In this document: one piece after another, positions 1 through 8,177 of the stretch | Numbering within the stretch: position 1 is the first letter of the stretch | Layout of the letters: each line of letters starts with the position of its first letter | NCBI RefSeq assembly: GCF_015752285.1 | Contig: NZ_JADOUY010000005.1 | Coordinates: forward strand, 272,323-336,322 | Direction: 5' to 3' | Length of the DNA stretch: 64,000 nucleotides | From: Mycetocola_A sp015752285 | GTDB taxonomy: Bacteria > Actinomycetota > Actinomycetes > Actinomycetales > Microbacteriaceae | The notes under the pieces: model-generated | Told to the model about the DNA's origin: nothing | The model's input: only the letters and a program-made list of their open reading frames with translations | The model's database searches: none | Made by a program: the position numbers and the translations under genes

Positions 1-653
1 GTCGGGTTTTTCCGCTCGGACCCGGCTTTCTGCTCGAGGGCACTCCGATCGTCCTCGTCGCACCACGCAAAAAGGCGGGCGCGCCGGCGCGCACCGCATC
101 AGGGTCGTTCGCCGTCGCCGATTCCAGGGCACGCGTTGCGCTCCCCTCGCGGATTTATGTCGAAGGTCGCCACGACGCCGAACTGGTCGAGAAGGTCTGG
201 GGTGACGACCTTCGGGTGGAGGGTGTGGTCGTCGAATACCTCGGTGGTATCGACGACCTCGGCGCGATCATCGCCGACTTCGCGCCGACGCGCACACGGC
301 GGGTGGGCGTGCTCGTCGACCATCTCGTTCCCGGGTCGAAGGAGTCGAGGATCGCGGATGCCGTGATGCGCGGCAACCACGGAGGGAACGTTCTCGTTGT
401 GGGGCATCCGTACGTCGACGTCTGGCAGTCGGTGAAGCCGGCGCGGGTCGGGCTGACGGTGTGGCCCGAGATCCCGCGCTCGATCGAGTGGAAGAAAGGC
501 ATCTGCGCTGCTCTCGGCCTTCCGAACGAGACGCAGGCAGACATCGCCAGGGCCTGGCAGGCGATCCTGGGGCGGGTGCGCACCTACTCCGACCTCGAAC
601 CCGCGTTCCTCGGCCGGGTCGAGGAACTCATCGACTTCGTGACCGCTCCGTAG
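1..653 (+). CDS. DUF3097 family protein, 5' end outside window
   Basis: The frame is open from base 3, so the start lies upstream; about 216 C-terminal residues are visible. The segment YVEGRHDAELVEKVWGDD followed by VEGVVVEYL, then GVLVDHLVPGSKESRIA and VLVVGHPYVDVWQ, is the pattern I know from the actinobacterial DUF3097 family, whose function is not established. The EGRHDAEL stretch followed by a hydrophobic strand ending in an LVDH acidic motif resembles the Glu and Asp motifs of TOPRIM folds; that is my inference. The gene ends with TAG and is followed by a 152-base gap before the convergent aldehyde dehydrogenase gene. Confidence 0.75.
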   Translation, partial: RVFPLGPGFLLEGTPIVLVAPRKKAGAPARTASGSFAVADSRARVALPSRIYVEGRHDAELVEKVWGDDLRVEGVVVEYLGGIDDLGAIIADFAPTRTRRVGVLVDHLVPGSKESRIADAVMRGNHGGNVLVVGHPYVDVWQSVKPARVGLTVWPEIPRSIEWKKGICAALGLPNETQADIARAWQAILGRVRTYSDLEPAFLGRVEELIDFVTAP

Positions 654-656
654 GGA

Positions 657-797
657 TTCGCAGGAGATCGCACAGCGCGAGATAAGGAAACAGGAACGAG
701 ATAAGGACCAGAACCAGCGAATCGTCCGTGCCTCGCGCTGATCTCCTTCTGCCGAGTCGACGCAGGACGCCGCTGCGCACGTTTCGCAGGAGATCGC
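657..797. repeat. intergenic direct repeats
   Basis: The gap between the DUF3097 and aldehyde dehydrogenase genes holds two exact 15-bp copies of TTCGCAGGAGATCGC (657-671 and 783-797). An inverted relative, GCGCTGATCTCCTTCTGC, lies between them at 735-752. Two copies of CGAGATAAGGA (678-688 and 697-707) are also present. No ORF or clear terminator is seen. The set could be a short dispersed repeat family or the debris of duplications. Confidence 0.5.
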
Positions 798-805
798 GGG
801 GGGTC

Positions 806-2236
806 TCAGCTCCCCGTGTAGTGCATGACGTGCTTGATGCGGGTGTAGTCCTCGAACCCGTACAACGACAGGTCCTTGCCGTAACCGGAATGCCCGAACC
901 CGCCGTGGGGCATCTCGGCGACGATCGGGATGTGCGTATTGATCCACACGCAGCCGAAATTCAGCGTCTTCGCTGCGCGCATCGCCCGTCCGTGGTCGGT
1001 GGTCCACACCGAGGACGCCAGTCCGTAGCGCACGCCGTTCGCGAGCCGGAGGGCCTCGGCCTCGTCGACGAACGACTGCACGGTGATGACCGGTCCGAAG
1101 ATCTCCTCCTGGATCACCTCGTCCTGCTGCCGAAGCCCGGAAACGATCGATGCCTCGAAAAAGTATCCGGGGCGGTCGATGCGGTGCCCACCGAGTTCGA
1201 CGATGGCATGGTGTGGCAGCCGGTCGAAGAATCCGGTGACCCGGCCGAGCTGCGCGGCGTTGTTCACCGCGCCGAAGAACACGTCCTCGTCTGGCGCCCC
1301 CGTCGTGGCATCCTCGCGGGCGGCAGCGGTCAGCGCCGCAACGAACGCGTCGTGAACGGACGCCTGCACGAGCACTCGCGTCGCTGCCGTGCAATCCTGC
1401 CCGGCGTTGAAATACCCTGCAGCCACGATGCCGCGCGCGGCCTTCTCGAGGTCCGCGTCGTCGTAGACGAGAACAGGGGCCTTGCCGCCGAGTTCGAGGT
1501 GGACGCGTTTCAGATCGGCGGATGCCGCCCTCGCCACCTCCATGCCTGCGCGCACAGAACCGGTGATCGACACCATCGCCGGTGTCGGATGCTCGATCAT
1601 TGCGGCCCCGGTCGTGCGATCACCGGTGACCACATTGAAAACGCCTGCCGGCAGGAACTCGGCAGCCAGTTCGGCCAGCATCAACGTCGACGCCGGGGTC
1701 GTGTCCGACGGTTTGAGCACGATCGTGTTCCCAGCGGCGAGCGCAGGCGCGAACTTCCATACCGCCATGTTGAGCGGATAGTTCCAGGGTGTGACCTGCC
1801 CGATCACGCCGATCGGTTCGCGCCGCACGTACGACGTGTGATCGGCGAGGTATTCGCCGGCGCTGAGACCGTTCAGGGTGCGAGCGGCCCCGGCGAAAAA
1901 CCGGATCTGATCCGCGGAGAGCAGGATCTCGTCCTCGACGAGGGTGCCGAGGGGCTTGCCGGTGTCCAGCGATTCCACGGCGGCGAACTCGTTCGCCCGC
2001 TCGGTGAGCGCATCGGCGATCCGCAGCAGCGCCCTCTGCCGTTCCGACGGCGTGGTCTCGCCCCAGCTCTCGAACGCCTCCGCTGCGGCGTCATACGCGA
2101 GTCCGACGTCACGCGCGGTCGACACGGCGCTCGTCGCGTACACCTCACCGGTCGACGGATCACGGATGTCGAGTCGGTCGTCTCCGGAGGCATCCGTTGG
2201 CCTGCCGCCGATGAAATTCTGCAGATGACGGGGCAT
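806..2236 (-). CDS. aldehyde dehydrogenase, gamma-aminobutyraldehyde dehydrogenase-like (PatD type)
   Basis: A 476-residue NAD(P)-dependent aldehyde dehydrogenase that would oxidise an amino-aldehyde to the acid. N152 (TPWNYP), K175 (VLKPSD), E248 (LELGGK) and catalytic C282 (NAGQDCTAATR) are all in place. The NAGQDCTAA form of the cysteine motif is typical of gamma-aminobutyraldehyde dehydrogenases. I chose the ATG at 2236 (MPRHLQNF) because AAAGGA lies just upstream and family homology starts there; the frame stays open 91 codons further up without family similarity. It is transcribed divergently from a class III aminotransferase, which fits a putrescine-to-GABA step. The substrate is inferred. 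Confidence 0.85.
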   Translation of the reverse strand: MPRHLQNFIGGRPTDASGDDRLDIRDPSTGEVYATSAVSTARDVGLAYDAAAEAFESWGETTPSERQRALLRIADALTERANEFAAVESLDTGKPLGTLVEDEILLSADQIRFFAGAARTLNGLSAGEYLADHTSYVRREPIGVIGQVTPWNYPLNMAVWKFAPALAAGNTIVLKPSDTTPASTLMLAELAAEFLPAGVFNVVTGDRTTGAAMIEHPTPAMVSITGSVRAGMEVARAASADLKRVHLELGGKAPVLVYDDADLEKAARGIVAAGYFNAGQDCTAATRVLVQASVHDAFVAALTAAAREDATTGAPDEDVFFGAVNNAAQLGRVTGFFDRLPHHAIVELGGHRIDRPGYFFEASIVSGLRQQDEVIQEEIFGPVITVQSFVDEAEALRLANGVRYGLASSVWTTDHGRAMRAAKTLNFGCVWINTHIPIVAEMPHGGFGHSGYGKDLSLYGFEDYTRIKHVMHYTGS

Positions 2237-2314
2237 TCGCGGTTCCTTTCCACGAGCACGGGGTGGGAGTAGCCTCAGCGTAATCCGCAGCGACCCACCA
2301 GAGGGAGTACCGAG
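2237..2314. promoter_or_regulatory. divergent intergenic promoter region (aldehyde dehydrogenase / aminotransferase)
   Basis: The 78 bases carry start signals for both genes. The rightward gene has a -10-like TAGCCT at 2270-2275 and GAGGGAG before its ATG. The leftward gene has GGAAAGGA before its ATG, and the minus strand reads TACGCT about 40 bases upstream. Shared control of the two catabolic genes is inferred. Confidence 0.45.
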
Positions 2315-3688
2315 ATGACCGACGATGCCGCCGACCTCAGGCGCAAGGCTCACGACCACCTGTGGATGCACTTCACCGACCAGTCCCGGATGGACCGCGA
2401 GCCCGGCATCCCGATCATCACCCGCGGTGAAGGTCACCACATCTTCGACGACCGTGGCAAGCGTTACATCGACGGATTGAGCGGCCTGTTCGTCGTGAAT
2501 GCCGGGCATGGGCGCAAACGGCTCGCCCAGGTGGCGGCGAAGCAGGCCGAGCAGCTCGCCTTCTTCCCGTTATGGTCATTCGCCCACCCAGCTGCGATCG
2601 AACTCGCCGACCGGCTCGCCGGCTATGCGCCTGGCGACCTCAACCGGGTGTTCTTCTCCACCAGTGGAGGTGAGGCCGTCGAGACCGCGTTCAAGCTCGC
2701 CAAGCAGTTCTGGAAACTCAACGGCAAGCCCGGCAAGCACAAGGTCATTTCACGGGCGGTCGCGTACCACGGCACGCCGCAGGGGGCGCTGGCGATCACC
2801 GGCATTCCCGCGATGAAAGAGATGTTCGAACCGGTCACCCCCGGCGGGTTCCGGGTGCCGAACACCAACTTCTACCGTGCGCCTGAACACGGAGACGACC
2901 TCGAAGCCTTCGGTCTCTGGGCCGCGAACCGCATCGAGGAGCAGATCCTCTTCGAAGGCGCTGACACCGTGGCCGCTGTGTTCCTCGAACCGGTGCAGAA
3001 CTCGGGTGGATGCTTCCCGCCGCCTCCCGGTTACTTCACCCGCGTTCGCGAGATCTGCGACCAATACGACGTCCTGCTCGTGAGCGACGAGGTGATCTGT
3101 GCATTCGGCCGGATCGGCACCATGTTCGCGTGCGAGCACTACGGTTACCAGCCGGACATGATCACCTGCGCCAAGGGGATGACGAGCGGCTATTCACCGA
3201 TCGGGGCGACGATCGTCTCAGACCGGATCTATGAACCGTTCAGCACGGGGGAGGCGTATTTCCCACACGGTTACACCTTCGGCGGGCATCCGGTGTCGTC
3301 GGCTGTCGCGCTGGAGAATCTCGACATCTTCGAAGAGGAGGACCTCTGCGGCAACGTGCGTGCCAACACCGACACCTTCAGGTCGACACTCGAGAAGCTC
3401 CTCGACCTGCCGATCGTCGGAGACGTGCGCGGCGACGGTTACTTCTTCGGAATCGAACTCGTGCGGAACAAGGCGACGAAAGAGACGCTCAGCGGTCCGG
3501 AGTCCGCGTACCTGCTCAAGGGAGTCATCTCCAACGGGCTGTTCGAGAACGGGCTCTACTGTCGTGCGGACGACCGGGGAGACCCGGTGATCCAGCTCGC
3601 GCCACCGCTGACCGTCGGCCCAGCCGTGTTCGACGAGATGGAGCAGATCCTGCGTGGAGTGCTGACGGACGCGTGGACGAAACTATGA
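2315..3688 (+). CDS. class III (omega) aminotransferase, probable polyamine/omega-amino acid transaminase
   Basis: A 457-residue fold-type I PLP aminotransferase. It has the cofactor-binding STSGGEAVETAFKLA motif (115-129), D258 in SDEVICAFGR and the Schiff-base lysine K287 in TCAKGMTSGY. The N-terminal HLWMHFTDQ and later EPVQNSGGCFPPPPGY resemble SpuC-like putrescine:pyruvate and related omega-amino acid transaminases. It would supply an amino-aldehyde to the divergent aldehyde dehydrogenase. GAGGGAG eight bases before the ATG is a good ribosome site. Alternative substrates such as beta-alanine or taurine cannot be excluded from sequence alone. Confidence 0.82.
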   Translation: MTDDAADLRRKAHDHLWMHFTDQSRMDREPGIPIITRGEGHHIFDDRGKRYIDGLSGLFVVNAGHGRKRLAQVAAKQAEQLAFFPLWSFAHPAAIELADRLAGYAPGDLNRVFFSTSGGEAVETAFKLAKQFWKLNGKPGKHKVISRAVAYHGTPQGALAITGIPAMKEMFEPVTPGGFRVPNTNFYRAPEHGDDLEAFGLWAANRIEEQILFEGADTVAAVFLEPVQNSGGCFPPPPGYFTRVREICDQYDVLLVSDEVICAFGRIGTMFACEHYGYQPDMITCAKGMTSGYSPIGATIVSDRIYEPFSTGEAYFPHGYTFGGHPVSSAVALENLDIFEEEDLCGNVRANTDTFRSTLEKLLDLPIVGDVRGDGYFFGIELVRNKATKETLSGPESAYLLKGVISNGLFENGLYCRADDRGDPVIQLAPPLTVGPAVFDEMEQILRGVLTDAWTKL

Positions 3689-3718
3689 CACCCGACGCCG
3701 GGTTCGGCGCCCGCATAC

Positions 3719-3804
3719 GACACAAACGGTCGCGTTGTGGTGCGCACTGTGACCGTTTTTGTCCGATGAGGGAAACGACTGCCGCCCGAACGACACAAAC
3801 GGTC
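3719..3804. repeat. three copies of GACACAAACGGTC, one inverted
   Basis: GACACAAACGGTC occurs at 3719-3731 and 3792-3804. Its near-inverse GACCGTTTTTGTC is at 3751-3763, so the first two copies can form a hairpin with a 19-base loop. The set sits between the aminotransferase stop and the tRNA-Arg 3' end. The words are AT-richer than the surroundings. Candidate roles are a protein-binding array, a tRNA-linked insertion scar, or a bidirectional terminator; the sequence does not decide. Confidence 0.5.
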
Positions 3805-3850
3805 GTGGTGCTGCGCCCACTTCGACCGCTGCCGCTCGTGTGAAAAAGTG

Positions 3851-3923
3851 TGCCCTCGACAGGATTCGAACCTGCGACCTACGGTACCGGAAACCGACGC
3901 TCTATCCCCTGAGCTACGAAGGC
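3851..3923 (-). tRNA. tRNA-Arg (anticodon CCG)
   Basis: The minus strand folds into a 73-nt cloverleaf. The acceptor stem GCCTTCG pairs with CGAGGGC (one G-U pair) and the D arm is GCTC/GAGC. The anticodon loop is TTCCGGT with CCG at positions 34-36 (plus-strand 3888-3890), and the T arm is GCAGG/CCTGT around TTCGAAT. The discriminator is A and no CCA is encoded. The 27-43 pair of the anticodon stem is a T-T mismatch. CCG decodes CGG, a common Arg codon in this GC-rich genome. Confidence 0.95.
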
Positions 3924-4011
3924 GTATGCGACAAAACTACCAGAATTCGGGAGAGCCGAAATTCGTCGCCGATCACTGTCCACGGGGAACGGATGCCGCT
4001 CAGCGGCGTGT

Positions 4012-4017
4012 GAGGAT
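4012..4017 (+). promoter_or_regulatory. candidate -10 for leaderless transglutaminase gene
   Basis: GAGGAT ends six bases before the ATG at 4024, the same spacing as other leaderless starts here, but its first base departs from TANNNT. A small GCCGCT-C-AGCGGC hairpin (3995-4007) lies just upstream. Confidence 0.35.
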
Positions 4018-4023
4018 GGACCA

Positions 4024-4818
4024 ATGCATCGCACTGTTTCGGCCCACCTCGAATTCCGGCTCGGCGGCACCAGCGATGTCATTTTGTCCATCGCCGTCGC
4101 GGCGGGAACCCCGATCCTGACCGAGACGCTGTCGATCCGCACGCACTCCGGTTCGGTCACTCCGGTGGAGCTGACCGACAAGCACGGTTCGCGGTTGCAC
4201 CGGTTCACCGGTTACGCCGGCTCGTTCGAGATCCACTACCACGCGGTCGTCGCCGGGCAGCGACCGGTCGAGCCGGCGAGCCCGCTCGACCACATCCTCT
4301 ACCTCCGCCCGAGCAGGTACGCGGAATCCGACAAGCTGTTCCGGGTCGCCCGCGACCTGTTCGGCGGTCTGCACGGGCAGGTGCTGCTCGACGCGGTCAG
4401 CTCGTTCGTTCACGACAGCCTGAGCTACGTGCCCGGGTCGAGCGACGTGGGCGACAGCGCCGCGACGACGTTCCAGTCGAAGCGGGGCGTCTGCCGCGAC
4501 TACGCCCACCTCGTCATCGCACTCCTGCGGGCATGCGACATGCCGGCCAGGATGGTGTCCGCGTACGCGCCCGGTCTCAAACCGATGGACTTCCACGCCC
4601 TCGCCGAGGCGTGGGTCGACGGCTCCTGGCAGATCGTGGATGCCACCCGGCTGGCACCGAGGCAGTCGCTGGTTCGCATCGCGACCGGGCGGGATGCATC
4701 CGACATTGCGTTCCTCACCAACCACCACGCCAACCTCACCCTCGACCGGGTCGAGGTGGGTGCCGTCGCGCAGATGCTGCCGATGGATGACCAGCGCACT
4801 CCGGTGCTCCTGCCCTAG
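4024..4818 (+). CDS. transglutaminase-like cysteine protease/amidase family protein
   Basis: A 264-residue protein with an N-terminal beta-rich region (about 1-85, the Bact_transglu_N type) followed by a transglutaminase core. The catalytic triad is readable as C157 (RGVCRDYAHL), H191 (MDFHALAEAW) and D206 (QIVDATRL). There is no signal peptide, so a cytoplasmic role is likely; the substrate is unknown. No Shine-Dalgarno sequence precedes the ATG, in line with a leaderless start. It converges with the lipoprotein gene, leaving two bases between the stop codons. Confidence 0.8.
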   Translation: MHRTVSAHLEFRLGGTSDVILSIAVAAGTPILTETLSIRTHSGSVTPVELTDKHGSRLHRFTGYAGSFEIHYHAVVAGQRPVEPASPLDHILYLRPSRYAESDKLFRVARDLFGGLHGQVLLDAVSSFVHDSLSYVPGSSDVGDSAATTFQSKRGVCRDYAHLVIALLRACDMPARMVSAYAPGLKPMDFHALAEAWVDGSWQIVDATRLAPRQSLVRIATGRDASDIAFLTNHHANLTLDRVEVGAVAQMLPMDDQRTPVLLP

Positions 4819-4820
4819 CG

Positions 4821-5450
4821 CTACTCCGGAAGGTGTGCGATCGCCGCCTCGGCGAGCTGCTCGGCGTCGCCCGGTTCGAAGAAGGCGACCGAACGCAGAG
4901 CCACCCAGTACGCGCCGGTGAAGACCTGCGCCTCGCCCTGATTCTTGATCACCGTGAAGTATCCCTCGACCGGCGGAGCGCCGTAGGTCGGAACCTGCGT
5001 GCTCTCGGTCACCGCCAGGTTCTTCAAGGCCGTCAGCTGGTCGTCGGGGAGTTTCGCGACGGCGATGTCGATGGTCTCATTGCTCGAGTTGTTCGCCCAT
5101 TGGCAGGTGAGCCCGTTCATCCCGGCGATCTGGCCGGCCTTGGTGTCTGCAGCAGGCTGCCCGTCTTCGACGAAACTGATGTTCGGGTTGAAGGCATACA
5201 TGTCGTCGAGGGTGACGAGCTCCTCGCAGGCCAGGTCGACGGGCTCGCTGACGATCGTTCCATCGGACGGTTCCGTTGTGGATGTCGGGCTCGGCTCCGA
5301 GGATGCGCTCGGCGACGGCGATGGGGACCCCGATGAAGCAGGGGCCTCGGCCGGTGCGCAGCCGGAGAAGAGCAACGCCCCGATCATGACAGCGGTGATG
5401 GCGAGCGGACGCGCCGTTCGGGAACTGGGGAACGAGGAAGCCATGGACAT
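4821..5450 (-). CDS. putative lipoprotein of unknown function
   Basis: A 209-residue secreted lipoprotein. The N-terminus has a basic stretch, a hydrophobic core (about 14-29) and a lipobox LLFSGC with C31 as the lipidated residue. A Ser/Pro/Thr/Glu-rich linker (about 33-68) leads to a globular domain starting near DLACEELVTLDDMYAF. Only two cysteines follow the lipobox (CEEL and LTCQW), possibly a disulfide. AGAGAG precedes the ATG; a second ATG two codons later is possible. I do not recognise the domain. The linker suggests anchoring at the outer face of the membrane. Confidence 0.8.
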   Translation of the reverse strand: MSMASSFPSSRTARPLAITAVMIGALLFSGCAPAEAPASSGSPSPSPSASSEPSPTSTTEPSDGTIVSEPVDLACEELVTLDDMYAFNPNISFVEDGQPAADTKAGQIAGMNGLTCQWANNSSNETIDIAVAKLPDDQLTALKNLAVTESTQVPTYGAPPVEGYFTVIKNQGEAQVFTGAYWVALRSVAFFEPGDAEQLAEAAIAHLPE

Positions 5451-5538
5451 CTCTCTGCTGGGGGACGCTCCGACGATATCAAGACCGGTATCCCCGCAAC
5501 CGCGACGGGCCGCGTCCGGCCGGATTCGCGGCTGCGGA

Positions 5539-5544
5539 TAGAAT
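5539..5544 (+). promoter_or_regulatory. -10 element of argS, leaderless start
   Basis: TAGAAT ends seven bases before the GTG at 5552, so transcription should begin at or next to the start codon. No Shine-Dalgarno sequence is present. Confidence 0.65.
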
Positions 5545-5551
5545 CGAGCGC

Positions 5552-7216
5552 GTGACTCCTGACGACCTTGCCGCTGCCCTGTTCGACCTCGTCGTCCCGC
5601 TCGCCGAAGGCAGACGCTCCGGCGCTGGAGCCGAGATCAACCGGGACGACGTGATCCTCGAGCGTCCGCGCAACCGTGATCACGGTGACTGGTCGTCGAA
5701 TGTGGCGATGCGGATCGCCAAGCGACTCGATGCCAACCCGCGTGAGATCGCAACCGAACTGGCCACAGGGCTGAGCGCATTGTCTGGCATCGCCACGGCC
5801 GAGGTCGCCGGACCCGGCTTCCTCAACGTGCGCCTCGACGCCGCTGCCGCTGGGGCTCTCGCCCGGGTGATCGTCGACGCCGGTGCCGCGTACGGCCGCA
5901 ACGAGTCACTCGCCGGACAGTCCATCAACCTCGAGTTCGTCTCGGCCAACCCGACGGGCCCGCTGCACATCGGGCACACCCGGTGGGCCGCGCTCGGTGA
6001 TTCGCTAGCGCGCGTGCTCCGTGCAGCAGGAGCGACCGTCGCCAGCGAGTACTACATCAACGACGCCGGAAGCCAGATGGACACCTTCGGGGCATCGGTC
6101 CTCGCCGCCATCACCGGAGCGCCGACGCCAGAGGGCGGATACCCGGGTGCGTACATCGCCGAGCTGGGCCGCCAGGTTCTCGAGATCGAGCCGGGGCTGC
6201 TCGAGCTTCCCGCTGATGAGCAGCTCGCCACGGCGCGCGAACTCGCCTACAAACTGCAGCTGGTCGAGATCGAGAAATCCCTCGCCTCGTTCAACGTGCA
6301 CTTCGACGTCTGGTTCTCAGAGCGAGAACTGCACGACAGGGACGAGAGCGGGCAGAGCGCCATCGACCGCGCGGTCGACCGCCTGCGCGAGCAGGGCCAT
6401 GTGTTCGACGAAGACGACGCCGTCTGGGTGCGTACCACCGATTTCGGCGATGACAAAGACCGGGTCATCCGCCGAGGCAACAGCATTTACACCTACTTCG
6501 CAGCGGATGCCGCCTATTACCTGTCCAAGTCGGATCGCGGGTTCGCGCACAAGATCTACCTCCTCGGTGCCGACCACCACGGCTACGTCCACCGCCTGAA
6601 GGCGCTGGCGGGTGCTGCCGGAGACAACCCGGAGACCGACATCGAAATCCTCATCGGCCAGCTCGTCAGCGTCAACGGCGCCAAGCTCTCGAAGCGTGCG
6701 GGCAACATCATCGAACTCGACGACCTGCAGGCGTGGCTCGGCACCGATGCCCTGCGCTACTCGCTCGCCAGGTACCCCGCAGACTCGCCGCTCACCCTCG
6801 ACCCCGAGCAGTTGAAGAAGCGCAGCAACGACAACCCGGTGTTCTACGTGCAGTACGCCCACGCGCGCACCCGCTCCGTCGACCGCAATGCCGCAGCTGC
6901 CGGTGTGGACCGTTCGGTCTTCGCGCCCGAGCTCCTCGACCACGAGACCGAGTCTGCGCTGCTCGGCGCTCTGCAGGAGTTCCCACGGATCGTCGCCCAG
7001 GCCGCCGAGCTGCGTGAACCGCACCGCGTCGCCCGCTACATCGAAGAGGTGGCCGGCCTCTACCACCGCTGGTACGACAACTGCCGCGTGATCCCACTCG
7101 GCGACGAGCCGATCGGCGACGTGCACCGCACCCGCCTGTGGCTCAACGACGCGACCGGGCAGGTTCTCAGCAACGGACTCGACCTCGTCGGTGTCTCCGC
7201 GCCCGATCGGATGTGA
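5552..7216 (+). CDS. argS: arginyl-tRNA synthetase
   Basis: A 554-residue class I aminoacyl-tRNA synthetase that charges tRNA-Arg in the cytoplasm. It has an N-terminal Arg-specific additional domain, the HIGH signature at 139-142 (NPTGPLHIGHTRWA), a KMSKS-equivalent loop AKLSKRAGN, and the C-terminal DALR-type anticodon domain with FYVQYAHARTRS. The GTG start follows a TAGAAT box. It is followed after one base by the DUF2993 gene and then lysA-hom-thrC-thrB, the order found in other actinobacteria including mycobacteria. Confidence 0.97.
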   Translation: MTPDDLAAALFDLVVPLAEGRRSGAGAEINRDDVILERPRNRDHGDWSSNVAMRIAKRLDANPREIATELATGLSALSGIATAEVAGPGFLNVRLDAAAAGALARVIVDAGAAYGRNESLAGQSINLEFVSANPTGPLHIGHTRWAALGDSLARVLRAAGATVASEYYINDAGSQMDTFGASVLAAITGAPTPEGGYPGAYIAELGRQVLEIEPGLLELPADEQLATARELAYKLQLVEIEKSLASFNVHFDVWFSERELHDRDESGQSAIDRAVDRLREQGHVFDEDDAVWVRTTDFGDDKDRVIRRGNSIYTYFAADAAYYLSKSDRGFAHKIYLLGADHHGYVHRLKALAGAAGDNPETDIEILIGQLVSVNGAKLSKRAGNIIELDDLQAWLGTDALRYSLARYPADSPLTLDPEQLKKRSNDNPVFYVQYAHARTRSVDRNAAAAGVDRSVFAPELLDHETESALLGALQEFPRIVAQAAELREPHRVARYIEEVAGLYHRWYDNCRVIPLGDEPIGDVHRTRLWLNDATGQVLSNGLDLVGVSAPDRM

Positions 7217-7217
7217 C

Positions 7218-8042
7218 ATGGCTGCAGCAGACGAAGACGGTTGGACCCGGCTGAGCCAGGGTGCAGAAACCGAGCGTGAGCCGGTCCGTCGTTCAGCGGG
7301 CCGTCGGTGGATCACCGCGTTCATCGTGATCGTCGTTGCTGCCGTCGTCGTGGTTGGCGGTGCCTTCCTGGCCGAGTCCGTTGCACGCGGGTTCACCCAG
7401 GACGCCGTCGCCGCTGCCGTCCAGACGAACCTCCCGTCGAACGTCGAGGCAACGGTCGACGTCGACATCGACGGGGACTGGGTGCTCCTCCAGATCCTCA
7501 GCGGGCGGATGGACAGGGTCACGATCTCGTCCGACGACGCACGATTCGACGGCATCCCGGTCGAACGGGTGGTCGTCACGGCATCCGGAGTCCCGATCGA
7601 TCTCAAGACCGCTGTCGATTCAGTCGACGCAACAGCCACGCTCGATGAGCCCGCGCTCAACGAGCTTCTCACCCTGCCGGGGAACGACCCGCAACTGGTG
7701 CTCGGCGATGGGACGGCCGGTTACGAGGATTCGACCACCGTGTTCGGTTTCGACATCGGCTACCTCATCACCGCGGTGCTGACCCCTGACGGAACCGACG
7801 TTCTGCTCACACCGCAGAGCGCCGAGGTCACGTCGCCGGTCGGATCGCTCGACGTCTCCTCGATCCTCGACCGGCTCGTCGCGGAACCCGTCACAATCTG
7901 CGCGGCCGACCGCCTGCCTGAGGGGGTCACCCTCTCAGACATCGAGGTCGCAGACGGCTTCGCCTCGCTCAGCCTGTCTGCGAACGATTTCGTTCTCTCC
8001 GGTTCGTCTCTCCGCACCACGGGGGAGTGCCCGGCAGCGTGA
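7218..8042 (+). CDS. DUF2993 (LmeA-like) membrane-anchored lipid-binding family protein
   Basis: A 274-residue protein with a short charged cytoplasmic N-terminus, one transmembrane helix (about 31-52, IVIVVAAVVVVGGAFLA) and an external domain with the DUF2993 pattern. That pattern is repeated beta-hairpins around TVDVDIDGDWVLLQILSGR, VTISSDDARFDGIPVERV and a C-terminal LPEGVTLSDIEVADG. The mycobacterial member LmeA binds phospholipid and takes part in lipomannan maturation, so a periplasmic envelope role is a fair guess. The ATG lies one base after the argS stop, giving probable co-transcription. An in-frame start inside argS (7191) is less likely. Confidence 0.7.
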   Translation: MAAADEDGWTRLSQGAETEREPVRRSAGRRWITAFIVIVVAAVVVVGGAFLAESVARGFTQDAVAAAVQTNLPSNVEATVDVDIDGDWVLLQILSGRMDRVTISSDDARFDGIPVERVVVTASGVPIDLKTAVDSVDATATLDEPALNELLTLPGNDPQLVLGDGTAGYEDSTTVFGFDIGYLITAVLTPDGTDVLLTPQSAEVTSPVGSLDVSSILDRLVAEPVTICAADRLPEGVTLSDIEVADGFASLSLSANDFVLSGSSLRTTGECPAA

Positions 8043-8112
8043 GCTCGCGGCTGGATTCCATGCCCCGCATACGCGACGTGACACAATTTCGCTGGGACTT
8101 CTGACTTCTCGG

Positions 8113-8118
8113 TAGAAT
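8113..8118 (+). promoter_or_regulatory. candidate -10 element for lysA-hom-thrC-thrB
   Basis: TAGAAT preceded by CGG lies in the only sizeable gap before lysA and would give a leader of about 55 nt. No lysine riboswitch fold was recognised in this short leader. Confidence 0.5.
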
Positions 8119-8177
8119 TCATTCCGTCTCCACCGCTCACCCGCGCGGTACGTCTCCCCGCACGATTGGTTCCTGCT

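Noticed and set aside
728..2272. Long plus-strand frame (514 codons) opposite the aldehyde dehydrogenase gene
   Set aside because: It lies antisense to a gene with complete catalytic motifs and has Arg/His-rich composition typical of GC-rich shadow frames.
2237..2509. N-terminal extension of the aldehyde dehydrogenase by 91 codons
   Set aside because: It has no family similarity, overlaps the divergent aminotransferase start, and a ribosome site marks the internal ATG.
3689..3712. Intrinsic terminator after the aminotransferase gene
   Set aside because: Only a CGCCG/CGGCG stem of five pairs without a T-run; too weak to claim.
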